Source: Candidatus Desulfaltia bathyphila (lineage in GTDB: Bacteria > Desulfobacterota > Desulfobacteria > Desulfobacterales > ETH-SRB1). Taken from it: a stretch of DNA of 55,037 nt. The notes below the pieces were generated by a model. It was given only the letters and a program-made list of their open reading frames with translations. It ran no database searches and was not told the DNA's origin. How positions within the stretch are numbered: the first letter of the stretch is position 1; each line of letters starts with the position of its first letter. The position numbers were made by a program, and so were the translations under genes. The stretch spans positions 1 through 55,037 of the forward strand of contig JACNLL010000009.1 in assembly GCA_014381545.1 (NCBI GenBank), read 5' to 3'. Below are positions 42,088 to 49,374 of the stretch, in pieces.

Positions 42088-42103
42088 TGTTTCACGTGAA
42101 ACA
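42088..42103. promoter_or_regulatory. parS: parS chromosome-partition site (perfect 16-bp palindrome)
   Basis: TGTTTCACGTGAAACA, identical to the ParB-parS consensus, directly after mnmE stop. Confidence 0.93.
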
Positions 42104-42150
42104 TTGCTAAAAGTTAAAAAAATCGTAACAGTTCAGCCCGTTGAAAGAAA

Positions 42151-42182
42151 TTCTGACAGGATAACAGGATAAACAAGATTTT
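42151..42182. repeat. Dispersed repeat of the ACAGGATAACAGGATAAACAAGAT type
   Basis: TTCTGACAGGATAACAGGATAAACAAGATTTT. Confidence 0.55.
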
Positions 42183-42320
42183 ATTTAAAGTGCATAATTA
42201 AACTGCCGTCTGCTAAAACAGGTAGATTTTTATTGCGACTGAAAGCCGTTTATTTTAAACCGCAGAACCGCAGAATATTGAAGTGAAAAATATTGTTTTA
42301 GTGCTTTAAAAAACTTCGGC

Positions 42321-42353
42321 TGTTCGAAGTTCCTTGTTCGATATTTGATATTT
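42321..42353. repeat. Dispersed repeat of the GTTCCTTGTTCGATATTYGATATT type
   Basis: TGTTCGAAGTTCCTTGTTCGATATTTGATATTT. Confidence 0.6.
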
Positions 42354-42450
42354 AAATGCAAAACAGGCTAAATCCAGCCCCAAGCGGGACTAAAAGGCAA
42401 AGATTTTAAACCTGGCAAATGGAAAAATAAAACGCTCTGTATAAGAATTT

Positions 42451-42475
42451 TGATGAGGATTTACAGGATGAGTTT
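42451..42475. repeat. Dispersed repeat of the AGGATTTACAGGATGA type
   Basis: TGATGAGGATTTACAGGATGAGTTT. Confidence 0.5.
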
Positions 42476-42499
42476 TGATGTTTTATTGGGAGTATAATT

Positions 42500-43198
42500 A
42501 TGGATATAGATTTTTCACCTTTTTTCAGGAAATATGAAGAAATTGTGGCAATGGCGGACAGTGTTTTTGAGCGCGTAAAAAAAGAGTACCCGGAATGTGT
42601 AACATGTAAACTGGAGTGCTGCGACTGTTGTTATGCACTTTTCGATCTTAGTTTGATTGAAGGATTATATATAAACTATCACTTCAACAACAAATTTAAA
42701 GGAAAAGAAAGAGACAGGCTTATTGATAGGTCAAACAGGGCCGATAGAGATGTACACAGGATAAAGAAAAAAGCCTACAAAGATCTGAAGGCCGGGGAAA
42801 AAGAGGATGACATATTGATGAATATTGCAGAGCAACGGATTAGATGCCCGCTGCTAAACGAGCAGAACCTTTGCGATATGTATGAATACCGGCCTATAAC
42901 ATGCAGGCTATACGGGATTCCAACCACTATTGGTGGAAAAGGCCATACCTGTGGCAAATCCGGTTTTGTTGAGGGAAAGCCGTATCCTACGGTAAACCTG
43001 GATATCCTCCAGAACAATCTTTACAAAATAGCTGCTGAACTTGTAAAAGAAATTAAATCCAGGCATGTGAAAATGGCGGACATGCTTGTGCCGTTATCCA
43101 TGGCTCTTCTTACCAATTATGATGAAGAGTTTTTTGGATTAAAGACCATCGAGAAGGACAGCCAAAAAAAGCAGAAGGTCAAAAGGAGGAGGAAATGA
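42500..43198 (+). CDS. YkgJ-family cysteine cluster protein
   Basis: CVTCKLECCDCCYALFDL ... CPLLNEQNLCDMYEYRPITCRLYGIP. Confidence 0.85.
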   Translation: MDIDFSPFFRKYEEIVAMADSVFERVKKEYPECVTCKLECCDCCYALFDLSLIEGLYINYHFNNKFKGKERDRLIDRSNRADRDVHRIKKKAYKDLKAGEKEDDILMNIAEQRIRCPLLNEQNLCDMYEYRPITCRLYGIPTTIGGKGHTCGKSGFVEGKPYPTVNLDILQNNLYKIAAELVKEIKSRHVKMADMLVPLSMALLTNYDEEFFGLKTIEKDSQKKQKVKRRRK

Positions 43199-43605
43199 CA
43201 AAAATTTCTCCAGAAGAAGAGGAAAAGAGAAAAAAGTATATTTTTGATAGCATGGCCCCGCGGCGTCAAAAACATATCCTGAAAAAAGGGTATGAAGCAT
43301 GGGATCCTTTTATCAAACCGAAAGATCCGATAGATATCAGAAAAGATGTCTCAAAACGTACAACCCAGACGCTGGTTAGTGAATTTATGCAAACATGTGA
43401 TCCGGAAACATATACCAACGAGTACGGCAGGGGTGCTTTTGAGTTTTGCCTCGGAATAATTGATAATGATGAAAAGTATAGAGGCATGTTTGACTTTGCG
43501 CGCTGGTATGTTGAGCTGTTAAAAAAGGAAGGAAAGCTTGAACTGCAACAGCGAACGAATTCCTCGCAGCTTGCTGCAGGGTTAGCGAGCGAATCAAAAA
43601 ATTGA
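43195..43605 (+). CDS. Conserved hypothetical protein
   Basis: 136-aa ORF overlapping upstream stop (ATGA); no recognised domain; C-terminus encoded by repeat DNA. Confidence 0.7.
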   Translation: MTKISPEEEEKRKKYIFDSMAPRRQKHILKKGYEAWDPFIKPKDPIDIRKDVSKRTTQTLVSEFMQTCDPETYTNEYGRGAFEFCLGIIDNDEKYRGMFDFARWYVELLKKEGKLELQQRTNSSQLAAGLASESKN

Positions 43606-43649
43606 TAGAATTCCTTACAGTCGAAGATTCCCTGCAGCTTGCTGAAGGG
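43559..43649. repeat. Two direct copies of a GCAGCTTGCTGC-core repeat across an ORF junction
   Basis: ATTCCTCGCAGCTTGCTGCAGGG (43559-43581) and ATTCCCTGCAGCTTGCTGAAGGG (43627-43649), 20/23 identical. Confidence 0.8.
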
Positions 43650-44480
43650 TTCTTCAATGAGCAGTACGATTTAAATTCAATTAAACATAAAGTAGCTGAA
43701 ACTGTATTTGAATCAGATAAACATCTGACTCAACTGGATATAGAAAAGGAATTAGCAAACAGGTATTTTTATCCCAAAAAACAGATAAAACAGGCAATCA
43801 AGGCTTTGGTTGCAGAACAGACCCTTGTATATACTTATAAATATGGCCACTCCTTCCTGGAGAAATCCTTTAACAAGCCGGTGCGAATATCAAAACGGAT
43901 TGTCATTAAGCCGCCGGGCATTGCATACAGGCGTGAGCCCGGCGATCTGGTAATTGAGTTGCTGCGCGGGGTGTCATTTGGCAATGGCGAACATCCAACC
44001 ACAAGGCTGGCAATCAGAGGTGTCGAACACACATTATCTTCAGACAGATTTTTCAAGGGTCGGCAAAATACATTTGCCCTTGATATTGGAACAGGTTCAG
44101 GGGTTCTTGCAATTACGGCCGTCCTGTTCGGGATAAACAGGGCAATCGGAATTGATGTTGATCCTGTTGCAAGATCGGAAGCTAAAAAAAGTATTTCACT
44201 CAACAAACTATCCAACAGGATTAGCATACATAACTGGTCCCCGGATAATATCAACCAGCAGTTTTCCCTGATAATCGCGAACCTGCGCTATCCCACCCTG
44301 GCAAGATTATATTCCCGCATAAACCATATTACAGAAGATCGAGCAGTAGTTGTAATTTCAGGCCTTAAGACAACTGAAATGCCGGACATTCAAAAGCTCT
44401 ATACGCAGAAATTTTTTAAGCTGGAAAGTGGTGAGGTAGAAAAAGGTTGGGGCGCAATGGTGTTTGAAAAAATAGCTTAA
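43602..44480 (+). CDS. PrmA-like class I SAM methyltransferase with N-terminal winged-helix-like region
   Basis: SFGNGEHPTTRLAI, ALDIGTGSGVLAITAVLFG, IIANLRYPTLARLYS; start uncertain. Confidence 0.85.
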   Translation: MIEFLTVEDSLQLAEGFFNEQYDLNSIKHKVAETVFESDKHLTQLDIEKELANRYFYPKKQIKQAIKALVAEQTLVYTYKYGHSFLEKSFNKPVRISKRIVIKPPGIAYRREPGDLVIELLRGVSFGNGEHPTTRLAIRGVEHTLSSDRFFKGRQNTFALDIGTGSGVLAITAVLFGINRAIGIDVDPVARSEAKKSISLNKLSNRISIHNWSPDNINQQFSLIIANLRYPTLARLYSRINHITEDRAVVVISGLKTTEMPDIQKLYTQKFFKLESGEVEKGWGAMVFEKIA

Positions 44481-44507
44481 GGAAATCTATCAGGCCTATA
44501 TAGCAAG

Positions 44508-44531
44508 CTTTGAAAATGTGCATTTTCAAAG
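44508..44531. terminator. Hairpin between convergent genes; candidate bidirectional terminator or dispersed palindrome
   Basis: CTTTGAAAATG-TG-CATTTTCAAAG, perfect 11-bp stem. Confidence 0.5.
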
Positions 44532-44565
44532 GCCTCAAGGTGTTAAGTCGTCGCTTGCTGTAAAA

Positions 44566-45084
44566 TTATGAAAGATCGGGGTTGGCCGGCAAATCAAAAA
44601 GCTTGCCACACACCTTCCATGTTTCATCTTCTTTGATAACGTTGATTTTTTCATCAATATGATAGGTTTTGTTAAGACGAAATAGTTTAGCGACTGTCAT
44701 ATATAATGGGTTGATTGCTTTCTTTTTGTAACAGGTCAATCTGACTATGGCATTGGAGTCATCCCTGCTTAATGTATGGGTTTTAACATGGTAAATGGTG
44801 TTTTTCATGTACTTTAGCTCAAAACCCATTTGCCCGGCCTTGCTGGTAGCCTGCTGAATATATGCGTCTATAATATTAACTTCATCTATTGTTTTTTGTG
44901 CGTTGCAGAGACGATCGTTCATTGTTGCTTTGTCCAGCCAGAAATATGCCTTGGAAAATTCAACAACAGCTTTGTGCGGTGAATCTATTTTGTCGGCATA
45001 AACAAAAGCCACTTGCAATATAAATCCTATTATTACAACTATTGCCACCATAGATATTATTGAGCGATTGTTATCCTGCGCCAT
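44566..45084 (-). CDS. Hypothetical membrane-anchored/secreted protein
   Basis: 172 aa with N-terminal TM segment SIISMVAIVVIIGFILQVAFVYA; no recognised domain. Confidence 0.7.
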   Translation of the reverse strand: MAQDNNRSIISMVAIVVIIGFILQVAFVYADKIDSPHKAVVEFSKAYFWLDKATMNDRLCNAQKTIDEVNIIDAYIQQATSKAGQMGFELKYMKNTIYHVKTHTLSRDDSNAIVRLTCYKKKAINPLYMTVAKLFRLNKTYHIDEKINVIKEDETWKVCGKLFDLPANPDLS

Positions 45085-45112
45085 TTTGTTCTTCCTCCTT
45101 TTAAAACGTCAT

Positions 45113-45158
45113 CTAAAACCTGATAAACCCGTAACGACTTAAATTCATCAGGTTTTAG
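45113..45158. repeat. Perfect 12-bp inverted repeat
   Basis: CTAAAACCTGAT ... ATCAGGTTTTAG. Confidence 0.6.
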
Positions 45159-45297
45159 GTTAAGGCGTCAATACCTGAGTGCGAAAAAATGTGAAACTTG
45201 ATTAAATACGTTAAGGCGCATAGCACATTTTATATTTTATTACAAGATATTTTGTAATACTTTAGCCTTATGCAACAAACCATCTGAAATCGAGTTT

Positions 45298-45486
45298 CAG
45301 GTATGATTAAATTTAAACCAGGAAACTGTCTGAATGTATTAGAAGTCGTTAAGAAAGAACTTTGCACGATATTGTTATTTATAAAAAATCGTCGGATTGT
45401 CACAATTATTATTTTTATTATGGCCTGTTCTTTCTTTACGATTTCTTATACGTGAGTTTTTCCTGGTTTACATTTAATTATACCTG
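45298..45486 (+). repeat. MITE-like palindromic element, copy B (~189 nt)
   Basis: CAGGTATGATTAAATTTAAACCAGGAAACTGTCTGAATGTATTAGAAGTCG... / ...CGTGAGTTTTTCCTGGTTTACATTTAATTATACCTG. Confidence 0.88.
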
Positions 45487-45652
45487 GAGCGGTCATATTT
45501 TCAAAAAGCTAAAATGTTACGATATTTTCAGGTTCATTGTAGAACCACTTTTTTTGTTTTTCCAAGTTCCCCATTGACAAACATAATTGAGATGACTAAA
45601 TTAAATTTTGGTTCATTAATAAATTTTGATATCATGTATTAAGGAGGAAGTT

Positions 45653-45967
45653 ATGGTTGAGGTTACAGACGCGGCAACAACGCAGATTGCTGAATATTTT
45701 AAAGACAGAGAGATATCGCCGGTTCGGATTTTTTTAAACAATGGAGGATGAGGCGGGCCTTCACTTGCAATGGCTCTGGATGAGTTAAAAGATACCGATA
45801 ATCTATATGAGGTTGACGGATTTAAATATATTGTTGATAAAGAATTTATGGAAAAATCAAAACCGATTAAAGTAGATTTTAATCATTTTGGCTTTAAACT
45901 TACATCAGGAATCGATTTAGGAGCAGGCTGCTCAAGTTGCAGCACTACCGGTTCCTGCTGCTCATGA
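45653..45967 (+). CDS. HesB/IscA-like selenoprotein with in-frame TGA (Sec33)
   Basis: AAGGAGG RBS, ATG 45653; MVEVTDAATTQIAEYFKDREISPVRIFLNNGG-U-GGPSLAMALDELKDTDNLYEVDGFKYIVDKEFM...GAGCSSCSTTGSCCS; TGA at 45749-45751 at the conserved GGCGGPSL Cys position. Confidence 0.88.
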
Positions 45968-45982
45968 TAAAAGATACATTTC

Positions 45983-46019
45983 AAAAAAAGGGCATCACCA
46001 TTTGGTGTTGCCCTTTTTT
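45983..46019 (+). terminator. Rho-independent terminator after the selenoprotein gene
   Basis: AAAAAAAGGGCATCACC-attt-GGTGTTGCCCTTTTTT. Confidence 0.88.
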
Positions 46020-46054
46020 ATTGCCCATTGAAAAAACTGTGAACTGTGAACCGA

Positions 46055-46071
46055 CAACCGTGAACGGTTAC
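46055..46071. repeat. CAACCGTGAACGGTTAC repeat
   Basis: Exact reverse complement of 40644-40660. Confidence 0.85.
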
Positions 46072-46118
46072 CAGCCTATCTACCTGAGCAGTCACAAAGG
46101 ATTATGATAAAAATTTGA

Positions 46119-47117
46119 ATGGACCCCATAACACACATAACCGCAGGTGTTTTAAGTTCCCAGGTTGTACGCAAGCCCTTTAGCCGGCGTTTTATAATAA
46201 TATTATTTTGCATTATTGCGGCATGGCTGCCTGATATAGACAATCTGGTCACATTTCTCGGACCGGAATTGTATCTGATCCATCATAGGGGGATAACCCA
46301 TTCCTTTGCAGGCAGCATTATTCTTTCTATGCTGCTGGTCGCCGTCTTCAGGCTCTTTATAAAATCTTTTCCAACAATCAAAGGATTAATTATATCCCTC
46401 TTCATGATCCTGGTTCATATATATCTCGATCTTGTAACATCATACGGCACCCAGATATTTTATCCTTTTAATAATACCAGATACTCCCTGGACGCAGTTT
46501 ATATCGTGGATCTGTTTTACACATTTTCAATAGCAAGTATTTGCTTTTTTTCTTTTTTGAGCAAAAAACATAGACAAGAGGTTGTAATGCTTGGGCTTGC
46601 TTGGTTATTTCTATATCCTGTTATATGCCTCGGCATAAAATATGCGGCTTTATACCGTGTTGAAAGCGAGCTTCAGAAAAACAGGATTTCATTTGAGAAG
46701 GTGCATATTTCACCGGAGCTCTTTACACCTTTGTTCTGGAAGGTTATTGTTGAAGACAGGGAGACATATAAGATAGCTGGCTTTAACATTTTCAATACCT
46801 GCGGCACAAAAAGTTTTATTAAATTTGATAAAGCCGAACCGTACATGTTTAAAAAGTTTGGGGAATGCGCGTCTATTTTTAATACATATACCTGGTTTGC
46901 AAGCTATCCTGTAATAAAAACCGAAAAGTCGGATCAAAGCCGATTAATTACATTTGGGGATTTAAGGTTTTACAGCACTATAGGTTTTGTCCGGAAATTA
47001 TTAAAAAATAATGAGCCACCCTTTTCATTGACCGCAAGGGTGAATGAAAGCCTCAAAGTGATGGAATATTATTACTATAAACCCGGTGGAGCCAAAGTAA
47101 TACAACATCTGGAATAA
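46119..47117 (+). CDS. Membrane-bound metal-dependent hydrolase, YdjM/DUF457 family
   Basis: MDPITHITAGVLSSQV, WLPDIDNL, HHRGITHSFAGS, HIYLDLVTSYGTQIFYPF. Confidence 0.9.
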   Translation: MDPITHITAGVLSSQVVRKPFSRRFIIILFCIIAAWLPDIDNLVTFLGPELYLIHHRGITHSFAGSIILSMLLVAVFRLFIKSFPTIKGLIISLFMILVHIYLDLVTSYGTQIFYPFNNTRYSLDAVYIVDLFYTFSIASICFFSFLSKKHRQEVVMLGLAWLFLYPVICLGIKYAALYRVESELQKNRISFEKVHISPELFTPLFWKVIVEDRETYKIAGFNIFNTCGTKSFIKFDKAEPYMFKKFGECASIFNTYTWFASYPVIKTEKSDQSRLITFGDLRFYSTIGFVRKLLKNNEPPFSLTARVNESLKVMEYYYYKPGGAKVIQHLE

Positions 47118-47162
47118 TAAACATAAAGCAGGCAAGCGAAGTTTAACTGTGGAGGAGTTATC

Positions 47163-47705
47163 ATGACAGATCTGATGGAAGTCATAAAGGGAAGAAGAAG
47201 CATCCGCAAGTACGAGGAAAAGGATATTCCTGAAGAGCTTGTATACAGGGTCCTTGATGCTGTCAGATGGACGCCATCATGGGTCAACACCCAGTGCTGG
47301 GAGGTTATTGTTGTAAAAGACAAGATAATTAAGGAGAGGCTCCAGGCTGCGATTTCCAAAGGAAACCCTGCGGCAAAGTCCATTGTGGCTGCGCCGGTGG
47401 TTCTTGCCGTTTGCAGCAGGCTTGGCAAGTCAGGATATTATAAAGACAAAGTTTCGACAAAATTTGGAGACTGGTATATGTTTGACCTTGGGCTTGCCAC
47501 ACAGAATCTCTGTCTTATGGCCCATCATCTTGGGCTTGGGACAGTGATAGTCGGCTTATTTGACCATGACAGAGCCGGTAAGATATTAAAGGTGCCGGCA
47601 GGCTATGAACTGGTTGTTCTTATACCGATGGGATATCCTGCCAAAACGCCATCAGCGCCAAAACGCAGAGAAATAAACGAATTTACGCATTATAATATAT
47701 TTTGA
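47163..47705 (+). CDS. Nitroreductase family protein
   Basis: VIKGRRSIRKYEEKDIPEELVYRVLDAVRWTPSWVNTQCWEVIVV. Confidence 0.92.
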   Translation: MTDLMEVIKGRRSIRKYEEKDIPEELVYRVLDAVRWTPSWVNTQCWEVIVVKDKIIKERLQAAISKGNPAAKSIVAAPVVLAVCSRLGKSGYYKDKVSTKFGDWYMFDLGLATQNLCLMAHHLGLGTVIVGLFDHDRAGKILKVPAGYELVVLIPMGYPAKTPSAPKRREINEFTHYNIF

Positions 47706-47710
47706 TAGGA

Positions 47711-48334
47711 TTATTGATCTTTTTTTGAGCACGGGATACAGACAAGTTTCCCGTTTTCTGTGGAAACCATTTTGGTTGACATGGTCATTTCTCCGCATTT
47801 GCCGCAGGCTTCGGAACGCGCTAGGGGAGCGTAGGTCGGCATTGAAAATTCTACTTGGCTTGTTGAGAAGATATCATCAAACGGCCTTGAAAGAAGATCG
47901 GTTGCCTTTAACAGCTTCTGACGCATTTTCTGCTTAATGGTTGCCGAGCCCGAAGAAATGGCTGCATCAAGCAGGGCAAACTCCTCTTTATTTTTACCGT
48001 TGTACTTGTAATATTGTTTGCGGGAAAATCGATATGCCTTTTTCTTTGACCTGCTTATAATGGTATAGGCATTTTTACCATAATTATTAATTATAAGGTT
48101 GCCTTTACCCGCAGTGGTGCCGAGAAGCACCTGCAGAGAATCAATAGCGCATGAATCGTTTTCACAAATAGCCACAACCTCTTCATCTTTTGCCCTTATT
48201 AACCCAAGAATGGCTGTGGCTTTTTTTGCAATCAGGTAGCCATAAACAAGACCCGGGCATTGATGGCCGTGAAATGCGATGCATTGTTTAAAATCCTCCG
48301 GCATTTTAATTGAAATGTTTTTTGCTTTTTCCAC
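47711..48334 (-). CDS. FmdE-family protein with C-terminal zinc ribbon
   Basis: CIAFHGHQCPGLVYGYLIAKKA; ENDSCAIDSLQVLLGTTAGKGNLII; CGKCGEM...CIPC. Confidence 0.9.
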   Translation of the reverse strand: MEKAKNISIKMPEDFKQCIAFHGHQCPGLVYGYLIAKKATAILGLIRAKDEEVVAICENDSCAIDSLQVLLGTTAGKGNLIINNYGKNAYTIISRSKKKAYRFSRKQYYKYNGKNKEEFALLDAAISSGSATIKQKMRQKLLKATDLLSRPFDDIFSTSQVEFSMPTYAPLARSEACGKCGEMTMSTKMVSTENGKLVCIPCSKKDQ

Positions 48335-48404
48335 AGTATAATTTCCTGTATATATTAATGATGAATTCGACTTTTTACGAAATTCTCAACATTAGTAAAA
48401 TAAT

Positions 48405-49139
48405 ATGTTAGACAATTTTACAAGTTATATTTCATCATTCTGGATAATTTTTTCCTTTTCCTTTCTGGTTGCATTGACCGGCGCCATGGCTCCAGGCCCG
48501 CTACTTACATATACAATCATCAAGTCTGTGCAATCCGGGAAACGCGGCTATCTGATGGGTCTATGGATCATAATCGGTCATGCCATACTTGAGATGGTTA
48601 TTATTATATTTTTGCTTTTAGGCTTTTCTTTTGTTTTGCAAAATATTGTCGTTGTGAGAACCATAGGGATTGCAGGCGGAGCTTTGCTTATCTATTTCGG
48701 CTTATCTATAATCCGCAATGTACATAAAGGCAATATTCCGACATGTTTTTTAAACTCAGTTAACAGACCGGATCAGGAACTGCAAAAGTGGGCTCATTCC
48801 GCTCCGAAAACGAACAAAGGCCTTGATAATCCTATAATCGGCGGGATAGTAGTTTCCATGTCAAATCCCTACTGGTGGGTCTGGTGGGCTACCATAGGAT
48901 TTGCCTTTATGATACAGTTTGGCATCTCTTTTAAGGAATGGCCAAGTCTTTTGGCATTTTTTATAGGACATGAAGCCGGAGATCTGGCCTGGTACCTGTT
49001 TGTTTCAATTTTGTCCTTTTTCGGCCTGCGGTATTTAAATAAAAAGATGTATTACGGCATTCTTGTATGCTGCGGAATTTTTATGATCCTGTTTGGATTA
49101 TATATGGGCATTTCCCCGTTTTTATCATCTCCGTGTTAG
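48405..49139 (+). CDS. LysE/RhtB family transporter
   Basis: GAMAPGPLLTYTIIKSVQSGKRGYLMGLWIIIGHAILEM; multi-TM. Confidence 0.9.
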   Translation: MLDNFTSYISSFWIIFSFSFLVALTGAMAPGPLLTYTIIKSVQSGKRGYLMGLWIIIGHAILEMVIIIFLLLGFSFVLQNIVVVRTIGIAGGALLIYFGLSIIRNVHKGNIPTCFLNSVNRPDQELQKWAHSAPKTNKGLDNPIIGGIVVSMSNPYWWVWWATIGFAFMIQFGISFKEWPSLLAFFIGHEAGDLAWYLFVSILSFFGLRYLNKKMYYGILVCCGIFMILFGLYMGISPFLSSPC

Positions 49140-49145
49140 ATAATT

Positions 49146-49364
49146 ATGCATGGAAACAGTGGCCTTTTTCATGGGTTTCCATGGGGACTGATTGGACACT
49201 CCCAATTTAACAAGTTGCATCTTATACAGCTATCGGATATATTTGGAATATATGGAGTGTCTTTTCTAATTGCTCTGGCTAATGCGACAATCTTTCAGGC
49301 ATTTCGTTATATTACGGGAAGCAAATGGAAAGAGGTCTGGGATGGAAGGGTATGCGGGAAATAG
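49146..49364 (+). pseudogene. Remnant of apolipoprotein N-acyltransferase (Lnt)
   Basis: GFPWGLIGHSQFNKLHLIQLSDIFGIYGVSFLIALANA resembles an Lnt internal segment; only ~70 aa remain. Confidence 0.65.
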
Positions 49365-49374
49365 GAGGTAAGGC

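Noticed and set aside
41922-42104. Minus-strand ORF beginning MFHVKH
   Set aside because: MFHVKH is the translation of the parS palindrome; the ORF is antisense to mnmE
45362-45577. ORF in MITE copy B and the similar ORF 12883-13215 in copy A as a conserved small protein
   Set aside because: Similarity comes from the shared repeat; in copy C the same frame has an early stop (CTG ATA CAA TAT CGT TAT ATA TAA), so coding is not conserved
47711-48334. FmdE-like gene as evidence of methanogenesis-type formylmethanofuran dehydrogenase
   Set aside because: FmdE-family proteins with zinc ribbons are common in sulfate reducers and no fmdABC genes are present in the window
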